A stretch of 64,000 nucleotides of DNA from Campylobacter concisus (lineage in GTDB: Bacteria; Campylobacterota; Campylobacteria; Campylobacterales; Campylobacteraceae), in contig NZ_NDYP01000001.1 of the NCBI RefSeq assembly GCF_002165775.1, forward strand, positions 1 to 64,000, written 5' to 3'. Positions 53,123-61,920 of the stretch are shown in pieces. The notes under the pieces are model-generated. The model did not search any database. It had not been told where the DNA came from and saw only the letters and a program-made list of their open reading frames with translations. A program made the translations under genes and the position numbers. Position 1 is the first letter of the stretch. Every line of letters starts with the position of its first letter.

Positions 53123-54562
53123 TTATCTCTTCTTTTTATATCTTTTTATCGCCTCTACGATGACTTCTTCTAGGTCGTCGTTTGGCTCTTTGTTCATATC
53201 ATCATAGGTGTTTTCAAGGATAGTTTTTAAGTTTTTCTCAACGTAGCTAGTATCGAAAAATCCCCTTCTAAACTCCTTGCTTTTGCTGATCGTTAGCAAA
53301 AATGGGATGATAGTTCGTACGCCTTCTATGGTAAATTCTTCAAGTGCTCTTTCAAGCTTATTTACCGCCAGATCGTAGTCGGTCGCCTTTACGATCAGCT
53401 TTGCGATTAGTGAGTCATAAAATGGCGGTATGGTGTAGTCTTTATAGACGTGGCTATCGACGCGCACAGATGGGCCAAGAGCTGGGTAGTAGCCCTCGAT
53501 CGTGCCTGGTGCTGGTATGAAATTTTCCCAGACATTTTCAGCCGTGATCCTAGCCTCTATCGCGTAGCCACGTGGTTTGATATCGCTTTGCTCTATCTCT
53601 AAAATTTCACCCGCAGCGATTCTTATTTGTCTAACAACTAGGTCATGGCCTGTGATCTCTTCGGTGATGCCGTGCTCCACCTGGATACGAGTGTTCATCT
53701 CCATGAAGTAAAAGTTATTGTAGTCATCTAGCAAAAACTCGATAGTTCCTACGTTTGAGTAGCCCACAGCCTTTGCAGCAGCCACTGCGGTTACACCCAT
53801 GATCTTTCTTAAATTTTCGCTGATAGATGGGCAAGGTGCGATCTCGATGATCTTTTGGTGGCGCCTTTGGATAGAGCAGTCACGCTCGCAAAGGTGGATG
53901 ATATTGCCGTAGTTATCGCCTAAAATTTGAAACTCAATGTGACGAGGATTTACGACAAGCTTCTCCATAAAAACTTCATCGTTGTTAAAGTAGGTCTTTG
54001 CCTCTCTGGTACAAGACTCAAAGGCATCTTGCATATCTTCTTCCTGCCAAACTTCTCTGATGCCACGGCCACCACCACCACCGCTTGCTTTTAAGATGAC
54101 TGGGTAGCCGATGCGTCTAGCGTGCTCTTTTATAGCGTCCATGCTCTCGTCATTTAGCTTTTCTGTGCCTGGAACGATTGGTATGCCGTTTCTCTTCATC
54201 AGGTATCTTGCGATATTTTTATCACCCATTTTTCTGATCACTTCAGCCTTTGGACCGATAAAGATAAGCCCAGCGTCCTCGACCGCCTTTGCAAATTCGT
54301 AGTTTTCGCTTAAAAAGCCGTATCCTGGGTGTATCGCGTCAGCCCCGCACTCTTTAGCAAGCTTTACGATCGCTTTGGCGTCAAGATAGCCTTTGATCGG
54401 ATCTTCGCCCACTTGATAGGCCTCATCAGCGATCCTCACATGTAAGCACTCGCTATCTGGCGCTGTGTAAATTCCTACGCTTTGAATGTGTAAATCCCTA
54501 CAAGCTCTGACTATCCTAACTGCGATCTCACCACGATTTGCGATAAGAATTTTATGTATCAT
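53123..54562 (-). CDS. pycA: Biotin carboxylase subunit, pyruvate carboxylase A type
   Basis: The 479-residue enzyme carboxylates biotin with ATP. It shows HKILIANRGEIAVRIVRACR, HPGYGFLSENYEFAKAVEDA, the ATP-grasp glycine loop KASGGGGGRGIREV, CERDCSIQRRHQKIIEIAPC and MEMNTRIQVEHGITEEITGH. The N terminus and the Lys/Arg-rich end fit the separate pyruvate carboxylase A subunit of epsilonproteobacteria better than AccC of fatty acid synthesis, but this is a judgement by eye. The biotin-carrying partner is not adjacent. A 7-bp hairpin overlaps the stop. Confidence 0.85.
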   Translation of the reverse strand: MIHKILIANRGEIAVRIVRACRDLHIQSVGIYTAPDSECLHVRIADEAYQVGEDPIKGYLDAKAIVKLAKECGADAIHPGYGFLSENYEFAKAVEDAGLIFIGPKAEVIRKMGDKNIARYLMKRNGIPIVPGTEKLNDESMDAIKEHARRIGYPVILKASGGGGGRGIREVWQEEDMQDAFESCTREAKTYFNNDEVFMEKLVVNPRHIEFQILGDNYGNIIHLCERDCSIQRRHQKIIEIAPCPSISENLRKIMGVTAVAAAKAVGYSNVGTIEFLLDDYNNFYFMEMNTRIQVEHGITEEITGHDLVVRQIRIAAGEILEIEQSDIKPRGYAIEARITAENVWENFIPAPGTIEGYYPALGPSVRVDSHVYKDYTIPPFYDSLIAKLIVKATDYDLAVNKLERALEEFTIEGVRTIIPFLLTISKSKEFRRGFFDTSYVEKNLKTILENTYDDMNKEPNDDLEEVIVEAIKRYKKKR

Positions 54563-54678
54563 AGGCTATCCTTTTTGAGTTTTGCTTATCATATAACTAT
54601 TCGTTTTATTTTTAGATAAATTTATTAAGTGTAGTTTTAAAATTTGAGTGCAAAGGCTAAATTTACACTCAAATTTGT

Positions 54679-55227
54679 CTATCTATTGATGATTTGTGGA
54701 AAAGGCGTGGCTAGGGCTTTTTTACTAAAATCTTGAGACTCGATCGTGAAATTTGTAGCAAATCTTTGAATGCCCTCTTTTTTATAAGCACGCCTTTGAA
54801 TGGTAAAAAGGACTAAATTTCCGCCCTGTTTGGTGTAGCGATATATCGAGTGCTCCGCTGTTGGCATACCATTTAGATTTGAAAATATCGTGATATCAAG
54901 ATAAATTTCATTTGCCAGTGAACCCTTTTTATAAGCCACTTTTAGCCCTTTTGCTTTTAGCTCTTTTAGATCATTTATCTTTTGCTCGACTGCTTGCTCT
55001 GGCGTAGCGTCAAATTTAAGGGTATTTAGCGATAGCATATAGCTAAAACTATCTAGTTTCTCACCAGGAAGCAAATACTCCTGCGTGAATAAATTTGGCA
55101 CAGGTTTGGCTGAACTTGCTAGCGAGTAGAGTCTGTTGTCAAATTTTATCTGCATTGGCTCAAAATACTGAGTAGCTGCGAGCAAGAGGGCTGGCAAAGC
55201 GATAAATGCTAAAATTTTCTTCATCAA
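54679..55227 (-). CDS. Hypothetical exported protein
   Basis: The 182-residue protein has a signal peptide (KKILAFIALPALLLA) and a mature domain without cysteines or membrane segments. It contains LFTQEYLLPGEKLDSFSYML, a helical EQAVEQKINDLKELKAKG and LVLFTIQRRAYKKEG. No family is recognised. It is the last gene of a minus-strand run glmM-lspA-TM2-hemJ, 6 bases after hemJ, so it belongs to that operon. Confidence 0.7.
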   Translation of the reverse strand: MMKKILAFIALPALLLAATQYFEPMQIKFDNRLYSLASSAKPVPNLFTQEYLLPGEKLDSFSYMLSLNTLKFDATPEQAVEQKINDLKELKAKGLKVAYKKGSLANEIYLDITIFSNLNGMPTAEHSIYRYTKQGGNLVLFTIQRRAYKKEGIQRFATNFTIESQDFSKKALATPFPQIINR

Positions 55228-55233
55228 ATTCCT

Positions 55234-55668
55234 TTAAAATGGATTTACTATCATGACCCAGATGATGATGAGCATCGCGATAGTTGGCACTTCGTTGTAA
55301 GCTCTAAAGAAGATGCCACTTTTGTTACAGCGCTTTTCTTTGAGCTGCTTCATGTAGCGTCCAAGGTCTAGGTGATAGATAGCCATTAAGATGACAACTA
55401 AAATTTTGACATGGATGTGACCAGTTTTTATAAGATCAGGCATCGCTATAAGTATCAATATACCAGTTACAAATGAGCCAATCAGTGCGACCCAACCGAT
55501 GTAGTGATACATCTTGTACTCCATCACTTCGACCACTTTTACAAAGTCTGGCTTGTCCATGTTTTCTACGTGATAAACGTAGAGCCTTGGCTGATAAAAC
55601 AGTACTGCCATCCACGAGATGAAAAACAAATAGTGGAGGTATTTTAAGTAAAGATAATATTCTGCCAT
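55234..55668 (-). CDS. hemJ: HemJ-type protoporphyrinogen oxidase
   Basis: The 144-residue membrane protein has four segments and the HemJ pattern YYLYLKYLHYLFFISWMAVL then FYQPRLYVYHVE, with the conserved His12 and the Arg of PRL, and HVKILVVILMAIYHLDLGRY. HemJ oxidises protoporphyrinogen IX in haem synthesis in epsilonproteobacteria that lack HemG/HemY. It lies 9 bases after the TM2-domain gene. Confidence 0.88.
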   Translation of the reverse strand: MAEYYLYLKYLHYLFFISWMAVLFYQPRLYVYHVENMDKPDFVKVVEVMEYKMYHYIGWVALIGSFVTGILILIAMPDLIKTGHIHVKILVVILMAIYHLDLGRYMKQLKEKRCNKSGIFFRAYNEVPTIAMLIIIWVMIVNPF

Positions 55669-55677
55669 AACGTCTCC

Positions 55678-56040
55678 TTATCTAAAAAGTATCTCTTTTC
55701 TAGCTTCAAATTCAGCCTTGCTGATCGCACCATTCTCAAAAAGTTCGTAAAGTCTTTTTAAGTCCTCTTCTTTATCTTTTAGTTTTAGTCTCTCTTTTAG
55801 CTCGATCTTTTGTAAATTTTTATCAACATAAGCGCCAACTAAAAATGCATCGATGATCCACCAAATACCCCAAATAGCCAAAAATAAGTAGCCAATGAGG
55901 ATGATTTGCAAAGAGCAACCGATAAAAAATAGTCCCATCATTAAAAAGCCAGTGATAAATTTACCAAGGTAAATTCTATGCGCTCCAAGCCAGCCAGTAA
56001 GTAGCCAAAGCGCGTATGCGACGTAGATATTATTTCCCAC
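55678..56040 (-). CDS. TM2-domain protein with C-terminal SHOCT motif
   Basis: The 120-residue protein has a TM2 domain (about 5-68: YVAYALWLLTGWLGAHRIYL, GKFITGFLMMG, GIWWIIDAFLVGAY) and, after a charged linker, a SHOCT-like end LKRLYELFENGAISKAEFEA. Function unknown. Its start overlaps the lspA stop by 11 bases. Confidence 0.82.
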   Translation of the reverse strand: MGNNIYVAYALWLLTGWLGAHRIYLGKFITGFLMMGLFFIGCSLQIILIGYLFLAIWGIWWIIDAFLVGAYVDKNLQKIELKERLKLKDKEEDLKRLYELFENGAISKAEFEARKEILFR

Positions 56041-56482
56041 TCTCTCTCCTTTTTCTAAAACTTTGCCAAAGTATCATCACGACGCAAAGATCGATCATCA
56101 CATCGGCGAAGTTAAAGACCGCAAAGTTAAACCACTTGTGCCAAAAGACGTAATCCACGACGCCGCCATGGACAAATCTATCTGTGATATTTGAGCTGCC
56201 AGCTCCTAGCAAAGCTCCAAGCCAAATAGCATGCGAGCAAAGCAGCTTTTTCTCAACGACTAGATAGACAAAAACGCCTAAAATAAGGGCTATCTGGATA
56301 AATTTAAGCCACTCATCTAAAAAGGCGAACATCGAAAATGCAACGCCCTTATTATATGTAAGAACTAGCGAGAAAAACTCGCCCTCCCACGAAAAACCAT
56401 CTATAAATATCATTTTTATCGCTTGATCAACAATAAAAATTATAAAAAACGCTATGAAAAATTTAACTAAGTTTTTACGCAT
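56030..56482 (-). CDS. lspA: Lipoprotein signal peptidase (signal peptidase II)
   Basis: The 150-residue aspartyl protease of the inner membrane has four segments and the two catalytic aspartates in [20 protein letters not shown] and [21 protein letters not shown] marks the N-terminal region. It cuts prolipoproteins after lipidation. Its start overlaps the glmM stop by 8 bases, a pairing seen widely in Campylobacter. Confidence 0.95.
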   Translation of the reverse strand: MRKNLVKFFIAFFIIFIVDQAIKMIFIDGFSWEGEFFSLVLTYNKGVAFSMFAFLDEWLKFIQIALILGVFVYLVVEKKLLCSHAIWLGALLGAGSSNITDRFVHGGVVDYVFWHKWFNFAVFNFADVMIDLCVVMILWQSFRKRRESGK

Positions 56483-57815
56483 TTAAGGCTTTTACAAAAA
56501 ATTTCTCAACTTCATCCATGCGTTTTTCAACTAAAGTTTGATTTTTGCCCTCAAGCAAAAGTCTGATCAAATTCTCAGTGCCAGAGTATCTAAAGAGCGA
56601 CCTTATGCCATCTTTTGCAAGGCTAGCCTCAAGCTCTTTTAGCCCCTCTATCTTATCAAGCGGCTTTTTCTCCGTGATCTTTAAATTTAACAAAATTTGC
56701 GGATACGGCTTTAGCTCACCAAAAATTTCACTAGCCTTTTTGCCTTTTTTTAGCATCATCGCAACGACTTGCATCGAGGTTACAAGGCCGTCGCCAGTCT
56801 TAGCGTAGTCGTTAAATATCACGTGGCCGCTTTGCTCGCCACCAAAATTTATGCCATTTTCTTTCATCATCTCAAGCACGTATTTATCGCCTACGTTTGA
56901 GCGAAGTAGCTTGATCTTGTGAGCTTTTAGATAGTCATCAAGTGCGGCGTTACTCATCACCGTAGCCACGATGGCTCCACCTTTTAGCGCCTTTTGCTCG
57001 TGCAAAAATGCAGCTAGTGAGCCAAGTATCGCATCGCCATGCACAACTTCGCCGTTTTCGTCAACTACTACAAGCCTATCAGCATCGCCGTCAAATGCAA
57101 AGCCGATGTCGGCACGAAGCCTTTTTACTTCGCTTGCTAGATCCTCTGGATGAAGCGCGCCACAGTTTTGGTTGATATTGCTACCATTTGGTTCGTCGTT
57201 TATGACGATGACGTCGGCTCCAAGCTCGCTAAATACAGTTGGTGCGACCTTGTAAGCAGCTCCGTTTGCCACGTCTAAAACTACTCGTAAATTCTTTAAA
57301 TTTAGCTCTTTTGGGAATGAATTTTTGATCTGCACGATATATCTGCCGATAACATCATCGATCCTCTTGTTTGCACCGATCTCTGTCATCGTCTTTTGAG
57401 CGTTTGCAATGAGTTCATCGTCGTAGAAAATTTTCTCTATCTCGGCTTCTATTTTTTCATCTAGTTTGTTGCCAAAGCTATCAAAAAATTTAATGCCGTT
57501 ATCGTAGTATGGATTGTGCGATGCACTTATCATGATACCAGCATCACAGCGCATATTTTCTGTTAAAAATGCGATCGCAGGCGTTGGCATAGGACCTATT
57601 TGAAGGACGTTGTAGCCAACCGCAGTTAGCCCTGCAACTATGGCGGTTTCTATCATATAGCCGCTTTTTCTAGTATCTTTTCCAACCAAAATCACATTTG
57701 TCGCTGAGGTCTTTCTGAAATAAATTCCAGCTGCCATTGCAAGACGCATAGATGTTTGAGCTGATAGCTTTTCGCCTGCCTTGCCACGAACACCATCTGT
57801 TCCAAATAGTTTCAT
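56475..57815 (-). CDS. glmM: Phosphoglucosamine mutase
   Basis: The 446-residue enzyme converts glucosamine-6-phosphate to glucosamine-1-phosphate for UDP-GlcNAc. It has [14 protein letters not shown], the phosphoserine loop [19 protein letters not shown] (about 98), the metal loop [26 protein letters not shown] and the phosphate-binding [15 protein letters not shown]. It heads the minus-strand run that includes lspA and is divergent from rpsT. Confidence 0.97.
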   Translation of the reverse strand: MKLFGTDGVRGKAGEKLSAQTSMRLAMAAGIYFRKTSATNVILVGKDTRKSGYMIETAIVAGLTAVGYNVLQIGPMPTPAIAFLTENMRCDAGIMISASHNPYYDNGIKFFDSFGNKLDEKIEAEIEKIFYDDELIANAQKTMTEIGANKRIDDVIGRYIVQIKNSFPKELNLKNLRVVLDVANGAAYKVAPTVFSELGADVIVINDEPNGSNINQNCGALHPEDLASEVKRLRADIGFAFDGDADRLVVVDENGEVVHGDAILGSLAAFLHEQKALKGGAIVATVMSNAALDDYLKAHKIKLLRSNVGDKYVLEMMKENGINFGGEQSGHVIFNDYAKTGDGLVTSMQVVAMMLKKGKKASEIFGELKPYPQILLNLKITEKKPLDKIEGLKELEASLAKDGIRSLFRYSGTENLIRLLLEGKNQTLVEKRMDEVEKFFVKALNA

Positions 57816-57935
57816 AAATTTATCCTTTTTATTATAAAATTGTGCTATTTTATCAGAATTTACCTAATTTAAAATCTAAAATTTTACTTTCATTAAGGAT
57901 GACTTAAATTAAGGTTAAATTTATTATATCTTTAA

Positions 57936-57941
57936 TATAAT
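57936..57941 (+). promoter_or_regulatory. Putative -10 box of rpsT
   Basis: TATAAT in TTTAATATAATCACC, 31 bases before the rpsT start, preceded by a T/A-rich stretch typical of Campylobacter promoters. Confidence 0.55.
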
Positions 57942-57972
57942 CACCGACTAAAATTATTCAAAAAGGTATATT

Positions 57973-58242
57973 ATGGCAAACCATAAATCTGCTGAAAAAA
58001 GAGCTAGACAAACTATAAAAAGAACAGAAAGAAATAGATTTTACCGCACAAGACTTAAAAATATCACAAAAGCAGTGCGTGTAGCTGTAGAAGCTAAAGA
58101 TCTAAATGCTGCAAATGAAGCTTTAAAAGTTGCTAACAAAAGTATCCACAGCTTCGTAAGTAGGGGCTTTTTGAAGAAACAAACTGCTGCTCGCCGTGTT
58201 AGTCGCCTTGCACAATTAGTAAATACTCTAAAAGCTGCTTAA
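57973..58242 (+). CDS. rpsT: 30S ribosomal protein S20
   Basis: The 89-residue basic helical protein starts [20 protein letters not shown] and ends with the S20 pattern [20 protein letters not shown]. It precedes prfA by 13 bases and is probably co-transcribed with it. Confidence 0.97.
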   Translation: MANHKSAEKRARQTIKRTERNRFYRTRLKNITKAVRVAVEAKDLNAANEALKVANKSIHSFVSRGFLKKQTAARRVSRLAQLVNTLKAA

Positions 58243-58255
58243 TCTATAAAATTTA

Positions 58256-59323
58256 ATGTTTGCTGATAAACTTCATCCATTTTTGGATCGCTATAATGAA
58301 ATTTCTACGCTTCTTAGCGATCCAAATATAGCAAACGATATCGAAAAGATGACAAAGCTCTCAAAAGAGCAATCATCTATCGAGCCGGTTGCGTCTGCTG
58401 CAACAAAATATCTACAAATTTTAAATGACATTGATGAGAATAAAGATTTACTAGATGACTCTGAGCTCGGAGAGCTAGCAAAAGAGGAACTTAAAAATTT
58501 GGAGATTTCAAGAGAAAAGCTTGAAGAAGAGATTAAAATTTTACTTCTTCCAAAAGATCCAAACGATGATAAAAATATATTTTTAGAAATTCGTGCAGGT
58601 ACTGGTGGAGATGAGGCCGCGCTATTTGTTGGAGATCTTTTTAATGCTTACATCAGATATGCAGAGCTTCGTGGATATAAATTTGAGATCGTTAGCCAAA
58701 GCGAAGGCAATACTGGCGGCTTTAAAGAGATCATTGTGCTTATAAAAGGCAAAGGTGCTTACTCAAGACTAAAATTTGAAGGCGGCACGCATAGGGTTCA
58801 GCGTGTGCCAGAGACTGAGAGTCAGGGTAGGGTGCATACTTCAGCTGTGACTGTGGCTATTATGCCAGAGGTTGAAGATAGCGAGATTGAGATCAATCCA
58901 AATGATATAAGGGTTGATGTGATGAGAAGCTCAGGCCATGGCGGTCAGTCAGTAAATACAACCGATAGTGCCGTTAGGATCACACATATACCAACAGGCC
59001 TTGTTGTCACAAACCAAGATGGCAAGAGTCAGCACAAAAATAAAGAAGCTGCGATGAAGGTGCTAAAGGCTAGACTTTATGAGCTTCAAGAGCAAGAGAG
59101 ACTTGCAAAAGAGACTAGTGAGCGAAAGAGCCAAGTTGGTACCGGAGATCGTTCTGGCAGGATAAGGACATACAACTATCCGCAAAACCGCATAAGTGAT
59201 CACCGTATAAATTTAACACTTTACCGCCTTGATGCGATTATGGCTGCGGGATTATTTGATGAGATCATTGAGCCACTTATTACGCATTATCAAGCAGAAG
59301 CTATGCTAGAAGCTGGCATTTAA
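58256..59323 (+). CDS. prfA: Peptide chain release factor 1
   Basis: The 355-residue factor has the RF-1 anticodon-like region ending in [15 protein letters not shown], the peptidyl-hydrolysis loop [17 protein letters not shown] (GGQ about 228) and [20 protein letters not shown]. It ends translation at UAA and UAG. The ATG lies 13 bases after rpsT without a strong ribosome site. Confidence 0.97.
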   Translation: MFADKLHPFLDRYNEISTLLSDPNIANDIEKMTKLSKEQSSIEPVASAATKYLQILNDIDENKDLLDDSELGELAKEELKNLEISREKLEEEIKILLLPKDPNDDKNIFLEIRAGTGGDEAALFVGDLFNAYIRYAELRGYKFEIVSQSEGNTGGFKEIIVLIKGKGAYSRLKFEGGTHRVQRVPETESQGRVHTSAVTVAIMPEVEDSEIEINPNDIRVDVMRSSGHGGQSVNTTDSAVRITHIPTGLVVTNQDGKSQHKNKEAAMKVLKARLYELQEQERLAKETSERKSQVGTGDRSGRIRTYNYPQNRISDHRINLTLYRLDAIMAAGLFDEIIEPLITHYQAEAMLEAGI

Positions 59324-59667
59324 ACTTTCAAATTTTTACTTCAAATTTTATAATTTATTTCTTTACCTAAAAATATTGCTTTAGCTTAAAATACTTTTAA
59401 ATTTACCAATCTTTAAAGTCAAATTTACAAGAATTTTACAAAAATAGATATTTAGAAGTAGTAGTTAGTAATATTTTTTCTCGTTTTTTTTAAAATAATA
59501 TAAATTAAATTTTTAGATTTTATTTCTCAAATAGCGATTTCTAGGGCATTTAAAAGTGTAAAATTTTTATTTTTGATATTATAATTTTGTATAAATAGTT
59601 TTTAAGTTTTGCTTAATAATTCTACCTTACAATTTCACCATAATTTAATTCAAAACAAGGAGACAAA
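59324..59667. other. AT-rich spacer between prfA and the Mop-domain gene
   Basis: No gene, RNA or clear terminator is seen. The region is extremely AT-rich. TTATAATTTTG near 59580 and TACAAT near 59629 are candidate -10 elements for the downstream gene. Confidence 0.35.
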
Positions 59668-60087
59668 ATGTCAATAAGTACAAGAAATCAACTAAATGTT
59701 GAGATCACAGAAGTAAGAACAGGTGCGGTAAATTCGCTAATAGCTGGCAAACTAGCAGGTGGCGAAGTGCTAAAAGCAACTATTACAGTTGATAGCGAGA
59801 AAGCTCTTGATCTAAAAGTTGGTAAAAAAGCTATATTTTTATTCAAAGCTTCAAGCGTTATCGTTTCAAAAGACGATAGCATCAAACTAAGTGCCACAAA
59901 CCAAATAAAAGGTACTGTAAGCGAGATAAAAGATGGAGCTGTAAATGCAGAGGTGATTATCGATGCAAATAGTAGCAAAATTTCAGCTATCATCACAAAA
60001 GAGTCTGTTGGTAACCTGGCTTTAAAAGTAGGCGATGATGTAACTGCAATCATTAAAGCAACTCAAATTATAGTCGGTGTTAAATAA
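59668..60087 (+). CDS. Molbindin-like protein with two Mop (TOBE) domains
   Basis: The 139-residue protein consists of two tandem Mop repeats. The first (about 5-68) has ISTRNQLNVEITEVRTGAVN and KKAIFLFKASSVIVS; the second (about 73-139) has LSATNQIKGTVSEIKDGAVN and DDVTAIIKATQIIVGV. Such di-Mop proteins bind molybdate or tungstate in the cytoplasm and store or buffer it for molybdoenzymes. AAGGAG precedes the ATG. A hairpin follows the stop. No mod transporter gene is nearby. Confidence 0.92.
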   Translation: MSISTRNQLNVEITEVRTGAVNSLIAGKLAGGEVLKATITVDSEKALDLKVGKKAIFLFKASSVIVSKDDSIKLSATNQIKGTVSEIKDGAVNAEVIIDANSSKISAIITKESVGNLALKVGDDVTAIIKATQIIVGVK

Positions 60088-60090
60088 TTT

Positions 60091-60110
60091 ACGGAGCAAT
60101 TTTGCTCCGT
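60091..60110 (+). terminator. Terminator of the Mop-domain gene
   Basis: ACGGAGCA-ATTT-TGCTCCGT is a perfect 8-bp stem starting 3 bases after the stop, followed by TCTCCTAA, a weak tail. Confidence 0.7.
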
Positions 60111-60249
60111 TCTCCTAACTAAATTCTATTCTTAAGCTAAGATCTAAAATACTATAAAATTTATCAACGAAATTATAAATTTAAATAAGTCGTAGTGAAT
60201 ATTTTTTAGAAAATTTATAGCTAAAATTTATATTATTTTTTACTTTTAT

Positions 60250-60483
60250 AGCCTATCCGCCATTTTAAGCAGAGCATGGCACGCCAAAGGTTCACCAAAC
60301 AATAGGCGGCCAAATATCAACACAAAAGCCCAAGTCATAAGCTCTCAAATGGCTATACCTATACCAAATCTATATGTAGCTGGCAAGATCACTGGTGGCG
60401 TTTGCAGAGCTAGTCGTCTAGGGTCAGTCGTGATAACTGACCGCTTGACATTTGGCATGATCACTGCTAAGACTATGGGCTAA
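60250..60483 (+). pseudogene. C-terminal remnant of a flavocytochrome c/fumarate reductase-like flavoprotein
   Basis: Plus-strand frames read GTPKVHQTIGGQ and, after a frameshift, AQVISSQMAIPIPNLYVAGK followed by ITGGVCRASRLGSVVITDRL and TFGMITAKTMG, then TAA. This is the FAD-domain end of flavocytochrome c/FrdA-like reductases (G-L-Y-A-A-G-E-x-T-G-G-V-H-G-A-N-R-L-G). Nothing of the N-terminal 400 residues remains upstream. Confidence 0.75.
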
Positions 60484-60510
60484 AAAGATGTTGTAAGCGT
60501 TTGCTTGCCA

Positions 60511-60738
60511 CTATAAATTTTTAAATCTATAAACCCCATTTTTCACTCGCTCGAAAATTTTCTTCTCTTCAAGCAACTTAAAGGTATTTATTACGGTTGG
60601 TTTGCTCACATCTAGCTTTTCACAAATTTCTGAAATTTTTACTACAATAAAGCCATTTTCATCACAGCTTTTAACTAGCAAATTTATAATTTCTACCTTT
60701 TTCTCGCCAATGATTGCCTTGTAAATTTCTTCATTCAT
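60511..60738 (-). CDS. Small winged-helix DNA-binding protein
   Basis: The 75-residue protein is a single wHTH: a helical start EEIYKAIIGEKKVEIINLLV, recognition region ISEICEKLDVSKPTVINTFK, and a wing KKIFERVKNGVYRFKNL. It resembles the HTH of RepL/MarR-like regulators and may be a small transcription factor. It lies one base after the dgkA frame on the same strand, so it is probably in the same transcript. Confidence 0.7.
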   Translation of the reverse strand: MNEEIYKAIIGEKKVEIINLLVKSCDENGFIVVKISEICEKLDVSKPTVINTFKLLEEKKIFERVKNGVYRFKNL

Positions 60739-60739
60739 G

Positions 60740-61105
60740 CTAGCTCCAAATTTTATATCCTATCGCTGCGCACCAAAGCGTGCCACATAAAAAATTTGCG
60801 ATCATCACAGCTGCACTTCCTGCATCTTTTGCCGTCTTTGCTAGGGCGTGATAGTCTGGGCTTGCAAGATCAGTTACTCGCTCTAGGCCTGAGTTTAGGC
60901 ACTCGCAAACTAGCACAAATGCCATGCTAAAAATCAAAAATAGATTAAAAACAAGGTCAAAATTCCAAAAAAATAGCGATAGTGCTGCTAATAAAAATAT
61001 GCAAATTTCTATTCGAAAGCTCTTTTAATTTTTAAAAATTTCAGCCAAACCCTCTCTTGCATAGCCAAAATTTTTAAAAAATTTATACTCTGGCTGGTTT
61101 CTCAT
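60740..61105 (-). pseudogene. dgkA: Diacylglycerol kinase gene with one in-frame stop
   Basis: Read from ATG at 61105 (AAGGAAAATT before it), one continuous frame gives MRNQPEYKFFKNFGYAREGL then AEIFKN, a TAA at 61025-61027, and then KSFRIEICIFLLAALSLFFW and the rest of DgkA (ECLNSGLERVTDLASPDYHA, AKDAGSAAVMIANFL) to 60740. The total of about 121 codons is the normal length. The stop falls at the place of the conserved Glu in W-x-N-E-A-x-F-R-x-E (Glu28 of E. coli DgkA), and one G-to-T change (GAA to TAA) explains it. A shorter frame from an internal ATG at 60937 would lack the first membrane segment and this metal-binding Glu. Confidence 0.85.
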
Positions 61106-61158
61106 AATTTTCCTTTTTGTGATTTTTGGCATAATTATAATTAAAAAAAGGATGAAAT

Positions 61159-61917
61159 TTGAAACTTATTAGCTGGAATGTAAATGGCCTTAGAGCACTT
61201 GTAACAAAAGATGGTTTCGCGTGGCTTACTGAGCAAAAGCCTGATTTCTTAGCGCTTCAAGAGATTAAAGTCAAAGAAAGTGATGTGCCAAAAGAAATTT
61301 ATAATCTTGGCTTTAAAGATATAAGTGTAAACTCGGGTGAGAGGGCCGGATACTCTGGTGTGATGAGCCTAGCAAATTTTGACATTTCTACGCAAAAGGC
61401 AGCCTTCTTTGATGACACGGAGGGGCGTGTTTTGGAACATAGATTTGGCGATATTGTACTTTTTAATATCTATTTTCCAAACGGCCAAAAGGATGACGAG
61501 CGACTAGCCTATAAAATGGACTTTTACGAGAAATTTATAGCTTACTGCAAAGAGCTTGCAAAAAACGGCAAAGAGGTGATATTTTGTGGTGATGTAAATA
61601 CCGCTCACCGTGAAATCGACCTTAAAAATCCAAAGGCAAATGCCAAAACTTCTGGCTTTTTACCTATCGAGCGAGCATGGATCGATGAGGTGCTAAAAAG
61701 TGGCTTTATAGATACTTTTAGAGCTATAAATGGCGACGTAGCGGACGCTTACTCGTGGTGGAGCTACCGCTTTAATGCAAGGGCTAAAAATGTCGGCTGG
61801 AGAATTGATTATTTCTTTATTTCACAAGGATTAAAAGATAGGCTAAAAGACGCATTTATCTTGCCAGAGATCACAGGTAGTGATCACTGCCCAGTTGGGA
61901 TAGATATAGAAATTTAG
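61159..61917 (+). CDS. xthA: Exodeoxyribonuclease III
   Basis: The 252-residue Mg-dependent AP endonuclease/3'-exonuclease has KLISWNVNGLRA, FLALQEIKVKE, GYSGVMSLANF, the catalytic FCGDVNTAHREIDLKNPK, and WRIDYFFISQGLKD with the final GSDHCPVGIDIEI. TTG at 61159 (GAAATTTGAAA, after AAAAAGGATG) is the start. It is divergent from dgkA, the promoters sharing about 50 bases. Confidence 0.96.
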   Translation: MKLISWNVNGLRALVTKDGFAWLTEQKPDFLALQEIKVKESDVPKEIYNLGFKDISVNSGERAGYSGVMSLANFDISTQKAAFFDDTEGRVLEHRFGDIVLFNIYFPNGQKDDERLAYKMDFYEKFIAYCKELAKNGKEVIFCGDVNTAHREIDLKNPKANAKTSGFLPIERAWIDEVLKSGFIDTFRAINGDVADAYSWWSYRFNARAKNVGWRIDYFFISQGLKDRLKDAFILPEITGSDHCPVGIDIEI

Positions 61918-61920
61918 TCG

